Source: Lichtheimia corymbifera B2541 (taxonomy: Eukaryota > Mucoromycota > Mucoromycetes > Mucorales > Lichtheimiaceae). Taken from it: DNA of 64,000 bases. The stretch lies in contig JNEU01000733.1 in NCBI GenBank assembly GCA_000697475.1, positions 61,152 to 125,151 on the forward strand, given 5' to 3'. Below, one piece after another: positions 40,078 through 52,063 of the stretch. The translations under genes and the position numbers were made by a program. A model generated the notes under the pieces. It did no database searches. It had not been told where the DNA came from and saw only the letters and a program-made list of their open reading frames with translations. Every line of letters starts with the position of its first letter. Within the stretch, counting starts at the first letter, position 1.

Positions 40078-41025
40078 CGTTGGATGTAATTCCTTCTTAT
40101 TTTTTTCTGCGCGCGGGCATATATATGTCACTCACTTTCCTAATCGGGAATTCACTATGTGTTTAGACTCTATATACAGCGGACAAACCATAGAATACAA
40201 TGAAGCAATTTTGGTTGTATTTGGGATGGTGTGGGGAGTGCAATTTACTTTCAAAAATATTAAAATTTTGCTATTGGCTGTAAATTGCCGCAAATCCGAC
40301 ATCCAACTTACTCCGACGCGCTTAGTATAATTACATGTATGCATGGTTTTTACCCAATCTGCGATATAATAGCACTGGCAACCGATCACTCTCATGAGTA
40401 TATGTACTTGACAACGTGCCAACAAACGTTGTCACGTATTCCGCATACCAGCCACAAACTCTTATCGACATCATTTAGCACATATACATTGATAAACGTA
40501 AAAAGAAATGAGAGAGATGCGATTATTGGATGTTTGATTATTAAGAAGGATGATGATGGTGAATGATGATGATGTACCCTACTACTCTTACGCATAATAA
40601 GCAGCTACCAGCACCCTCAAGGGTGTATTAGAAATGTTCAACGAATAGGAAAAAATAGAGAGAGACAAAAAGAGAGAGAGAGTGAGAAGGAAAGAAGAAG
40701 AAGAAAAAGTAGCAAAAAGACGACATTAGGAATCAAAAGAAAAAAGGAAATCGTACTCGGGTGGTGGAGGGGGTATATAAGGGAAAAAGAGAGTGAGAGT
40801 GGAGCTCCCCTAATCCTACACACGAATGATGATAGTGGGCATGCAAAATAAAATAGAACGAGAGGAAAAAAAATAAATAGGAATGAGAGAATAAGCATCT
40901 TGTACGTTACTCCTCCTAGTATGGCAGAGAATTTGAATGACCATAGCCAGCATTGCCAATTCTATAAAATCCATTGGTGTAAGCTATACGATCAAGCATC
41001 ACCACCCTATAGCCGTATTTGAATC

Positions 41026-42418
41026 TTACCCTCGTTCACGTCTCAACATGTTGACTTCTCTTCTCAAGGCATTGGTTTCACTTTCCATATCGAAATCACG
41101 ACGCTTGAGCAAGGAAATATATTCGACAGCTGATGGTTGCAAATACAGGTTAACTATGACTGATATCATCAGCATCACCTTTTTCATCTTACCTTTGCTA
41201 AGAATTTCCCATTTGCTAGTCTTGAGGTTCTTTTCAACCGGGAGAGAATCTCGTAACTCGTCGAATAATTCCTTCATTTCCTTTCGTCTTTTACGTTCTG
41301 CAAGCTTGTGACTCACACGTAATTCAGGACTACGTGAATACGGGGTATCTGATTTGCGCATTGGCTTGTCTTGAGATGTTGGCGGTGGAGGTGGTTCAAC
41401 ATAGCCTACCACAGGCATTGAAGCGCGTCGTGCTAATACAGGGCCTTCTTCAGTCAACAATGAGCGGCGACGATGAGTGTGATGTAAAGCAGGTCGATAG
41501 GGTTGGTGATGATGATGCATGTTTGATCGTGCTACTGCTGATCCACTACCTGATATGGCATTGGTATTATTCGTGTTAGCTGCAACAGGTTGATCATGAG
41601 GTGGGCTGGAAGGTGCCGAGTAATGTCCAGGTGCTTCTGGGATCGTTGCTGGGAAACGAAATGCTATTATTTCATGTATGATTAGAGCTTGTTTTACTAG
41701 CATTCCAATCCAAATACAATACCTCGATATTTTGAAGATGCCAGACGAGTTGTACTGCCATGTGGGATTTCTGCCGTAGCAATAGAGTGTCGTCGTTGAA
41801 AAGGATCATAAGCATCAGGGCGAGCATAATCGGATGATGAAGAAGGTTTGAAAGGAGATGGAGAAGGTGAACGTGAAGAATAATCATAGTCAGTGCTGGT
41901 AGCCATGGAACCTCGACGACTGGATGATGCTGAAGGTAATGGCAAGTTGTTAAGATCAGTGATGGATGGCCGGCGAAACATGAGTGGATCAGTGATGGAT
42001 TCTCGTCTTCCATAAGGCGCTGTTTGTTGCTGTGATACAGGCTCAAGCGGTGACAAGGTACCTCGACTTGATTCATGCATATCCATCATAGTACCTTGCG
42101 ACTGAGGAGTTATACTCGTTGGTGATACTGTCATATCCGACATTCGATTGCGTAGATATTCATCGGAAGCATGGCCGTGTGGAATGGGAGAACAAGGTTG
42201 ACCATGGCCTAATCGCGGCTTTAAGGCATCTACAACAACAACCAACCCATGTGAGCAATCACTGCCTTAAACAACCCATCGATGTTGGGTATACCTTCCG
42301 TATCAATCTGCATCTTTTCAGTTGTTTCGTGTTGAGTTGAAGAAGGGTGGTCTTGCACGTGGAGCATGAGTGAGCGGGCAGAAGGCAATACTCTCGATGG
42401 GTCTTCAGCAGTATCCAT
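41026..42418 (-). CDS. bHLH transcription factor
   Basis: Four exons (42295-42418, 41723-42229, 41193-41663, 41026-41129), 401 residues. The first 320 residues are Ser/Pro/His-rich and disordered, with several RRxS/RRHS-type sites (RRESIT, RRPSIT, RRGSMA, RRHSIA, RRASMP) that look like basophilic kinase sites, for example PKA. The bHLH domain (326-380) reads RVSHKLAERKRRKEMKELFD, then KTSKWEILSKAVEYI. Basic-region His329, Glu333 and Arg337 predict binding to E-box CACGTG (family rule). A short charged, Leu-containing helix follows helix 2 and ends the protein. The last intron splits helix 2 (K|AVEYI). It is preceded by a long pyrimidine-rich leader on its strand. Confidence 0.9.
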
Positions 42419-43712
42419 GTGAGATTTAAATAAGATAACGAGGGACGAATGAGTGTGTTTGTTTGTTACAAATCAAAGAAAAAGAAAAAGATAAGAGAGA
42501 GAAAGAGAGAGAGAGAGGGAAAAAAGAAGATGAGAAAAAAGAAATGTAAAAGCGTGTGGGTCATGTAAAATATAAGGAGGAGGAGAAGGACTCTTTGATC
42601 ATGATCCTTTTGAACAAGTAGTGTGGTGCTTACGATAGGGATCAACAACCATCCATCCACCCACCTGTTCAACCAAACCCCTCTTACATTTGTTTCCCCC
42701 AACTCCCCTTGATAATGTGATTCACGAGGCCTTTCCATTCGTTGTTCATGCAGCTCACGTTATCCTGTCATTTTTCTTTTGTCGATCCATTGTAGTATAG
42801 TACACTTGTTGATAAGATAATTCTAATCTTCATGTATCCACCATGTTACCACATCTGGTAATAGTAACACTGTATCAAGCAATGAAGTCTCACAACATGT
42901 GTATATATAAGAAGCTCCTATACTTATATGAGGAGACACGATATAATGTAGTGAAAGGGAGAGTATACATACATAACAAGGTTTGGATCGTCTTTCACCA
43001 CGTTGGGGCTTGACCAACAGACGTCAGAGATGATGATGATGTGAACAGGTGGTGGGGGTGGGAGGTAGGTGAGTTGGCGAGGAGGAGGAACACGGGAATT
43101 GTCAATAAAAGGTCAGTGATCAAGGCTAGAAGGAGGATCGAAAGGGAACATTACTAACCCATTGTACTGGTTACCCTCATAATGTGGAGACTCCCTTTAC
43201 AAGATCTGTTCTTTTCCCTTTCTTGGTACTCCTTATCATTGACCTATATCCCTAAAATTTCTCTTTTACACAAGACAATGATTCTATCCTCCTTGTATAC
43301 TATCTTTATGACCACCACCGCACAACCAATAGTCCCTTATCGCGCCATATGAAGGCATCAGCAGGTTTATATTATGCAGGCTTTATCCGCGTGTGCATTC
43401 CCATGCATACACGTATTATTCCCACACAAGCATACACACATCAATAGCATACACACACACCCAAACCAGTGGCAAGCTGAAAGAAAGCGTTTCGCATAAA
43501 CAAAAGAGATGAACTATAATATGGACCGGGTGCTACTCGGGGCAATCGGTGGTGGTGATGTGTGCCACACAACGTTACACAATCTCATGCATGAGACCTC
43601 TCTCTCTTTAATTTCTCGCAGAATGCATCAACGTGTGTGTGTATGTGTGCACACTTGGTGTTTTTTTTTTCTTTCTTTCTTATTCCTCTTCCAAACACCC
43701 TATCAGTAAACC
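42419..43712. promoter_or_regulatory. Divergent intergenic region, bHLH / coiled-coil gene
   Basis: 1.3 kb without a supportable gene. The bHLH side (42470-42550) is GA-rich on plus, hence CT-rich in the bHLH leader. The coiled-coil side ends in TTTTTTTTTTCTTTCTTTCTT (43660-43683) just before its ATG. CA-rich repeats occur at about 43430-43460. Confidence 0.45.
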
Positions 43713-46700
43713 ATGGCTGAAGCCACGAAAACAAGGAGAACCTCTGCTTTGACATCATCGAATGCTACATCAGTTAGCAACAACTCCATCTCGCGTTCTC
43801 CCCCTAAGGCTACTACTGGCAAAACACAAGGATCCATGACATCAAGGAAGCCATCCACAGCTAGTGCCACTCGTGCTACATCACGCATCACCACCACCAC
43901 TACTACTGCTTCCTCATCAAGGATGCCAACATCAACAGCAAGGACAACATCCACTATCAAAAAGACTGCTGGTACCAGTAGCACATCACCCCCTTCAGCA
44001 ACATCATCACGTCGTTTATCCGCTGCAACTACTGGGACATCAACCACACGTAGGGCATCTACTGCAACTTCACGTCGTGCATCATCGGCCACTTCTTCCG
44101 AGCAACAACAATCAAAGCTTTCCGAACTTAAGCAAGAAATCGAATCGCTGAATGCCAAGGTATATTAATAATATCTTGATTGTAATATAGCTAACACAAG
44201 TCTCCATGTCATAGAATCGAGATTCAGCCACCTTGCTTCAAGAGCGTCAAGCTGAATTGGAAACCAAAGAAAAGGAGCTGGCTGAAATCAAGTCAAACCT
44301 CGACCAAGTCAAACAACAGTTGGATGAGCATCAACGGACGTCTGCAGCAGAAAAGCAAGCATTGGAGAAAAGGATGATCGAAGCCGAGCAAGCACTTAAA
44401 GATGCACAAGGCACAACAGAATCTTCCACATCATCATCAGCTGCAGCCTATCAAGAGGAAAAGGAAAATTTAATGCGAGAACATCAGGAAGCTGTGGACA
44501 AACTGCAAACGAGCATGCAAGAGATGCGTGAAAATCTTCAAGGCGAGAAACAAGCCTTGCATGATCAATTGGTTGCCAAGGAAACTGAACTTGCCAAATT
44601 GAACCAAGATTTGACCAATCTCAAAAATAATATCCAGGTAGGTTGATTGCTGAAATGCTATCATCCGCATTGCTTATAAATGATGCACGTTGAAAAGGAA
44701 CTCAAGGATGAGCAAGAAACACGACATACGCAAATAAGCAACCAGCTCAAAGAACAGCATGCCAATCAATTGGAACAATTGCGACAAGACTACGAGGACC
44801 AACTTGCTACATTAAAGCAACAGCAACAACAGCACCCTGGCGAGCTTGAGAAACAAAAAATAGATTTGGAAACAGAGCTGCAGGTTTGTTGTCGTGATGC
44901 ATGAAGAAGAAAAATGATGCTGGGGTGGTGGTCTTGATGGATGGTTGTGCAAAAGAACCAACCTTGCACTTGTGTAATAGAATGCCGATGAATTCATGTC
45001 CAACGTGAAAGACAAGCATCAGGTGACGTCGGAATCCATCCGCTCTGAATCCGAACAACAAGTACAACATCTCGAACAAGAGCACAGTCGCCAGCTCGAA
45101 ACACTGAAGGTCACTCATCAAGTAAGGTTTTTATTTCATCTTGCGTTTTCTGGGAATGAAACTGTAACACAAGGTTGCTGATATGGGCTCACTTTTTTTT
45201 GGGGGGAACAGACACAACTTGATACCCTTAAACAAGAACATGAGGATAAGCTCAAAAGGATGGAGGAAGAACACCAAAAAGCACTTGATGCCCTACGAGC
45301 TGATTTACCCGATCTGGAAAAGGTCAAGGCTGATGCAGAGGTACACACATGCGAAAAAAAAGGGGTGTTGTAATATCAATCGAGAGTTTATTTTAACCTT
45401 CATCCTCAGGAACAATGTCGACAGAAATATGAAAATGATCTAGCTCGAGAACGACAAGACCATGAGAGTCAATTGAATCGCTTGCAGGAAGTGAATCGAC
45501 TTGTGCTGGGTCAAGTGGCAACATTGAAATCCAAAGCAGGTGAAACCAAAATGGATATGCAACAATCTTATCAACGGCAATTGGAGGAGCATCGCGCCAA
45601 GGAACGAGAGACCATTGAGGCTGAGTATGCAGTGAAGCTTCAAGAGCTTGATGATCGACACAAGGCCATCTTGCAACAACATGAGCAAGAAACTGAAAAG
45701 CGTATTGAGGAGCTCAAGAAGCAGTGGGCAGATGATCACGATGAAGCTGTCAAAGCACTTGAGAAATCCCATGAAGAAGCACTCGCCAAAGCCAAGAATG
45801 ATGCAGCCATTGCTGTGTCACGTGAACCACTTGTCCAAGAGCAAGCACACAAATCCAAGGCTGACCTTGATGCCCAAACTGCACAATTGACAACAGACCA
45901 TGAAAAGAAGTTGAATGATATGCAACAAGAGCACAACAAACGCATGGCAGAACTTGAAGAAAGGCTTGCGAAACAAAAGGAGGAGCATGATCGTATACTG
46001 GAGAACCATAAGCAAGAACGTGATCGCATCACAGCAGGACAACAGGATGACGTTGCAAAGATCAAGGACCAAGTCGCTGTATGTATCAATGTGATTAATG
46101 TTGCTTGCATATGACATGTCGTAATCATATCTTTTTACCATATATAGGCGTCGCTCAAGGAACAACATGCGAATGATTTTGCACAGCTGCAAGCCAAACA
46201 TGAATCCGAGATGAATGAATTGAAGCGACAACTTGTTTTGCAACGTGATCGAGATGCTGATAGGCGTGTGAACCAGCTAGAAAATGAAAAGAAACAAGGC
46301 GATCAGCCAACAGAGGTATTTAATGCAACATCCACGATGTAATATGCATACTCAGCATGAAAAATAGGCCACCATTTCAAAAAGCGAACATGAAGCTGCT
46401 ATCAAGGAACTCTTGTCGAAACACAATGCTGAATTGGACGAGCTCAAAAAGGCCAATGGTAACCGATTGCAAGGTCATGGGTCAACGTAATCGCTAATGC
46501 GTGTCTCTTCATTGCTATACATAGCTGCGAAACAAGAGCATCAGAAAACGATTGAAGAGTTGCAGGCTGAGAAAGTACAAACCCAAAACAGGATCAAGCA
46601 ATATGAAGAGCACATCAAGGTACAGTGGGCGTTGATGCATGACAGCATATACTGACTATTCCATCCCATGTATAGCAATTGAAGGAAGAGCACAAACAAC

Positions 46701-46849
46701 GAATGGCTGAAGTGGTTGATTCCCATGCTACCGTGCTTGCAGGTTTCCATGAAAAGATCAGTGGCAACACCGATATCGGTTCTATCACAAACGAGTTGTC
46801 CAAGCTTCAAAACATGATGGCGAGTCAAATGAATGGCAAAAGACAGGGC

Positions 46850-46890
<41 letters not shown>

Positions 46891-47144
46891 CACACACACA
46901 TAAGGAGCTCACCTCTTTGTATCCATAGCAACCTGCAAACAGCAACAATAATGGCAACAATGGTCAAATGATGGCTGAAGCACAAAAGCAGTTGGGTGCT
47001 CTTGAACAAATCCTTGCACAGTTCAATGACAAGACTGGACTCAAAGAACATCGACCACAAGCTAGTGGCAACCTTGAAGGGGATGTAATGGGACTCGAAA
47101 TCACTATGCGTCAAACCGAAATGAAACGTGAACTCCAAAACTAA
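43713..47144 (+). CDS. Long coiled-coil protein with Ser/Thr-rich head, family unknown
   Basis: Eleven exons: 43713-44159, 44215-44637, 44698-44883, 44981-45121, 45212-45340, 45410-46078, 46148-46315, 46368-46458, 46525-46619, 46676-46852 and 46929-47144. Together they encode 913 residues and every phase closes. Residues 1-130 are almost only Ser, Thr, Ala, Arg and Lys (SRRLSAATTGTSTTRRAST), a basic disordered head of the sort seen in microtubule-binding proteins. From about 135 to 820 it is near-continuous heptad coiled coil rich in Glu, Lys, Gln and His, without a motor, CAP-Gly or other globular domain. The C-terminus has an Asn/Gly stretch (SNNNGNNGQ) and a short helix ending RELQN. A cytoskeletal or vesicle tether role is possible but not shown. 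Confidence 0.85.
46854..46889 (+). repeat. (TA)n microsatellite directly after a splice donor
   Basis: About 18 TA units follow the donor of the last intron of the coiled-coil gene (exon ends at 46852). The repeat forms half of the intron. Confidence 0.9.
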
Positions 47145-47306
47145 GTAAATACGGTCTGTACAAATTGCATCTTGTATTAAAGGAATAAGCGAGAAGAAGA
47201 ACAAATGCAAACTATATAATGATGCCAATAGAGAGGGAGTGGAAACAGAGAAAAATGTGGGAAACGTGGATATGTGTGTTTTGTGTATGTGTGCAAGGGG
47301 ATGAGT

Positions 47307-50300
47307 TTACTTGGGTTGAACATTGACACGAGCATTGACACGACGAGGGTCAAGAGTGGAAGGATCGAGGGAAGGCAAAAGATAAGAAATATCATCCCAA
47401 GGATGGCGGTAAAGACCTTGCTTAAGACGCTTTTGATCGAGATGGTGACCAATGAAACCAAGCGAACGGCCCAAGACAAAGAGACCATTGAGGGTACCAA
47501 TACGCATGTACTCTTCAGCTTCCTCACGAGTGAAGGCACCAGAGTCACGAAGCAAATCGACAAAGGAGACAGCAATACAACCATCAACGTTAAGGATCAA
47601 GTTATCCTTCTTGCTAGTGGTGATCTCTTCAACCTTAAGAGCAAAGTCGAGAATAGGGGAGGATGGGAAGTGCTTCTTGACATAGTCCTTGACAAGCTCA
47701 ACACGCATATCAGGGTTGGAACGCGACTTGATCTTGTGACCAATACCGGGGATAAGCTTGTTGGCCTTGCGCATGCTGGTGACAAATTCACGAGGAGTCA
47801 AACCACTGTCATAAGCACGGGTGAAGTTGGTAGCAGCACCATCCAAAGCACCACCGAAACGTTCACCGATAGTCAAAAGACCAGCAACCAAGGAGGAAAT
47901 AAGATCCTTGCCAGCACGAGTGGTAATGATAGTGTTCATGGCCTATTATGCACATTGTAAATAAAAGCTCTTTTCTCTTTCAATCATCCAAATCCAAAAT
48001 ACTTACACCAGAGACAGCTGGACCGTGATCAGCAGTGAGCATAAGGACCATTTCAATGAACTTGCATGCATAATCGGGAAGACGACGCTTGAACCAAAGT
48101 AAAGACAAGACACCACCAATACCAATATCCTCCTTGAACACATCAGTGATACGCATACCAGCATACAACAATTCTTGACCACGGTCATCAACAATGGTGG
48201 AAACAAAGCTGGCAGGCTTACGGACAAGGCCAAGTTCTTGAGCCCACGAGTAATCAATGGGGATCTTGGGAATCTCAGGCTCAGCAGCAGGAACAACAGT
48301 GCCTTCCTTGACAAGCTTGTCATAGGCATCAGCAAGAGCTTGAGGCATCTTTTCAAAAGTCTCAGGCACAATGATACCAGCAGCACGCATGGCCTTGTTC
48401 TTGGCATCAGCAGTCTCAAGGTCAGAGTTGGCAAGAGCACCAGCGTGACCGAATTGGACATCAGTGGTAAACATCTTGGCACAAGTACCGATACACCAGG
48501 CAACAATGGGCTTCTTGATGGTACCGTTCTTCACAGCTTCAATGACACGGTATTCTTCAACACCACCAACTTCACCAAGAAGGACAAGCATCTTGCAGTT
48601 GGGGTCATTCTCATAACGCAACAAGTGGTCAATAAAAGTGGAACCAGGATAACGATCACCACCAATAGCAACACCCTCGTAGACACCATCAGTAGTACGA
48701 GAGATGATGTTGTTGAGCTCGTTAGACATACCACCAGACTTGCTGACATAGCCAACGGAACCAGGGCGATACAATTTGGAAGCAACAATGTTATCCATCA
48801 TACCACCAGTGTTACCGATCTTGAAGCAGCCAGGCTTGATACCACCAACAGTGGCAGGACCAATGACAAGCACCTTACGACGTTCAGCTTCATGAAGCAA
48901 TTGACGAGCACGACGTTCAGGCACACCTTCAGCAATGATAGCGATGGTCTTGAATTGAGGGAAGCTCAAGATTTCACGAGTAGAGTCGAAGACGGAACGG
49001 CAAGAAGCAAAGTTGACAACAACATCAGCATCAGAGAATTGTTCAGCAGCTTCCTTAAGGGAGGTGAATACAGGGATAAGAGTTTCCTTGGTACCCCAAT
49101 AGAACTTTTGCACATGCGAACCACCAAATGGATACACCATAGCAGCAACAGAGGGAGTCTCACGCTTGCACATGAAATCAAAATCGAGCATACCTTGCAC
49201 GGCACGAGGCTGCATACCATACACAATAGCGCGAGTGCGGAAAGTGAAAGGACGATACCATTCAGCACTTTCAGCTTCACGTGCAGAGCCAAAATATTCC
49301 ATACGGCTTTCACCTGAAGGGGTTTCATCGGCAATCTTGAGCTTGGGGCTACGACGACCAGAAGGTGTATTGGCACCACTATCACCACCAAAGATTTGGT
49401 CTTGGAACAAGTTACCAGAAGAGGCAGAGGAGGCACCATTGTTAGCCTTTTGGTTATCGCTGGGTTGACCAATCAAAGCAAGAGGCACGATTTCAGTGAT
49501 ATGGGTTTCAGGACCAAACACTTGAATTTCAACACCAAGCGAATCACCCAATTGACGCATAGCACGCAAACCTTCTTGATAGTTAGGACCACCACGGCGA
49601 ATAAAGATGCGAACCTTGTGGTTGATAAGAGCTTGCTTGAAATCAGTCAAGGCACGAATGATACCCTTGAAAGTAGTGGCAACGTTGGTGAAGTTGGCAA
49701 TACCACCACCAATAAAGAGCAATTTGCCTTCAGGATGAGCATCACCACGGGTCATCAAATCAAGGATGGTCTTTGCATATTCATAAGTTTGGGTCTCAGT
49801 AGGAGCACCAGAGTATTCACCATAGTTGGCAAGCTCATTGGCATAACCAAGGGCAGCGATGGCATCAGAGTAAACGACAGAGGCACCACCACCGGCAACC
49901 ATAGTCCAGATACGGCCCTTGCCATTGAGAATGGTGAGCTTGAGAGATGCACCAGTCTTGCCATCAAGTTCTTGAATATAAGCTTCCTCCTTGCTCAATT
50001 CACGACCAAAAGGAGCGGGGAATTCCATAGGTGGACCTTGATCGGCATGTTGTTGAGCGGCAGCGGATGCGGGGATACCTGCATTCTGGGGTGCGCGTGC
50101 AATAGCCCACTTGGGACCAGCTTCGAATTCAGCGGTTTGATCCAACTTGGCAGCCAAATCCAAATACATGACTTGAGGAGTTTGACCTTCAACAGGATCC
50201 GTTACCACCAAGGGGTTGATTTCAAGGTATGTAAAGTGCAAATCCACATAGACAGAGTACAAGCGAGTGATAAAGTCAACCAAGACATCACGCTTGAATT

Positions 50301-50975
50301 CTGGTACATCCTTAAGCAAGGTATTCTTGACTTCCTCAGGCGAAGGGAAAGGTTCATCCACCTTGACAAGCAACTTGAGTGCCTTGGCATCAACATCACC
50401 AATATCGATACCGCCTTCGTGTGTGAACAAAATGTAGTCACCCTCACGCACAGAGTTGATACACACGTAATATTCAGTGTTGGCGGGGTGTGGAGTGAAT
50501 GGCTCAACAAGGAACGTCTTCAAGATGCCAGATGTGCGTTCGATCTTGATAATCAAATCGGTGGAGTTAGTTTCCGACATGGTCCGCTGATGATGATACC
50601 ATTTCCACATGATCTCCCATTTACCTGAATTTCCTTTGCAGCGCGTTCCTCAATCCATTGTCTTGCTTCAGGCCATGACTTGTTGAGAGTAAGCAAACCG
50701 TGTTTGCCACGACGCTTAATCAGCTGATCGGGCTTGGCAACCAACTTATCAGTCAATAACCAAGGTTGAGTTTGCTCCAAAGTGTCAAGTTGTTGCTTCA
50801 AAGCTGAGTCAAAAGCAGCACCGGTAAGAGACGTGTCAATCTTGACTTGGGCCAATTTGGTGGCGGCAGGTGTGAACAAGGAGGCAGAAGCTTGTTCAGA
50901 CACTAAAGGTGCACGGAGCAAGTGATATGCCAACAGCAACTTTCCGTCATACTCTCGGATAGCCTTGGCAGACAT
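47307..50975 (-). CDS. ACL1: ATP-citrate lyase, single-chain form
   Basis: Cytosolic enzyme: citrate + ATP + CoA to acetyl-CoA + oxaloacetate + ADP + Pi, feeding lipid synthesis and acetylation. Three exons (50625-50975, 48007-50544, 47307-47942), 1174 residues, covering both parts that ascomycetes encode as two genes. The ATP-grasp part starts [12 protein letters not shown], with [15 protein letters not shown] and [13 protein letters not shown]. The CoA-binding part has [14 protein letters not shown]. The catalytic His817 lies in [11 protein letters not shown]. The citrate-synthase-like part shows [26 protein letters not shown] and [12 protein letters not shown]. Phosphosite-like Ser-rich spacer (SGRRSPK) lies before the CoA-binding domain. 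Codon use is strongly biased to C/G-ending codons (GCC, AAG, ACC), indicating high expression; this also creates long antisense frames. The first splice (EIQ|IERTSG) was chosen by family fit. Confidence 0.97.
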
Positions 50976-52063
50976 GGTGTTTGAATGAAAAAAGAAAAAA
51001 GGGTGATCAAAAAAGAGAGAGAGAGAGAAAAGAAAAACAGAAACTGCCAAAAGATGTTGTATATTTTTATATGACACATCGCCAATTCCCCTTCATGGCC
51101 CCTCCCCCACCTTGGTTCGTGCTGTCTTTTTTCGGCGCCTCCTTGATTTCTCTCTCCCCCCAATAAAGAGATATGTTTGCTTGTCAGCTCACTCACCGCG
51201 TTGACACAGACTCCAAAAGATCTTATTTGAGCTGTGACTGTAATAGGGTACAAGCGATTCCGGAGATCAATTCCCTTTTATGGCCCGCTACCGAGGTCTT
51301 GCTCTCCGTTTGGGAATGGTTGCCTCGGCCAACCAAAACACCACATCAACCCATACATACACAAAACCCATATAATCCCAACCGAATCAATGCGCATCAT
51401 ACAATACTCACACATTAACCCATACCCCCAATTTATACCGACATTTGGGGCCATCCCCAACTTGTGCACCATACACGTTGAAACTATCATTGATTTCACT
51501 CCTCCCTCATGTACGACAAGGCTATCATTACGTCCACTGGTTTTATCTTTATTTTCGATTGTTTTCTGCAGAAAAACATATAGTTCTTAAAAAGGTGGTA
51601 TGTGTGTGGGTTGTATGTATATGGATGTGGATGCAAGATTTTGGGGAATGAGGAGAGAGAGAGAGAGAGAGGAAAAAACAAAAATGGGAGAAGTTGAAGC
51701 ATCGAAGCATAAAATGTTTTCCTTAAACGGCAAGTGTCCCTTTTTCTTCTTGAACAAAGAAAATGCAATGGCGGCATAAGAATAGCGATGGGGGAAAATG
51801 GAGGTGTGTTTGGGTTGCGAGGATTGTTTTGTTTTCTTTTTTTCGGTACAAAGGGAACCATGTTGGCCGATAGAGGGAGAAAGGAAAACACATGTTGTGG
51901 AGGAGGATATATAAAGAAGATTATGAACGCGTAAAAGATGTATGGGTTTTTTGTATATATGTATAGAGCAAACATGTTGGTATGTCATTTGTCGTTTGGT
52001 GAGATGTTGCGTGTGTGTGCTGTGTACATAAAACGATAATGCTGGTGATAGTAATAATGATGA
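50976..52063. promoter_or_regulatory. ACL promoter/leader and C2H2 gene 3' flank
   Basis: No supportable gene. Immediately upstream of the ACL ATG the minus strand is a pyrimidine-rich leader (50980-51040, CTCTCTCTCTC core). A GTCATATAAAAATATAC TATA-like element (about 51057-51073) lies behind it, plausible for a highly expressed gene. A GA microsatellite is at about 51654-51671. Confidence 0.5.

Larger units (their letters stand above)
38973..41025. other. Intergenic region with tRNA-Lys and degenerate repeats
   Basis: No protein gene seen. It contains the TPX2-like promoter side (38973-39200), AT-rich sequence with degenerate direct repeats (about 39596-39965) and tRNA-Lys. Beyond that is the bHLH 3' side, where 40640-40900 is a purine-rich (GA/AAAG) plus strand. 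Confidence 0.5.

Noticed and set aside
43703..44158. Minus-strand frame of 151 codons opposite the coiled-coil gene head
   Set aside because: Antisense of a Ser/Thr repeat region. The plus-strand gene has eleven in-phase exons.
48175..50628. Plus-strand open frames of 380 and 410 codons and others antisense to ATP-citrate lyase (also 47274-47960)
   Set aside because: They are mirror frames produced by the strong C/G-ending codon bias of the lyase. No family resemblance, and the minus-strand gene is certain.
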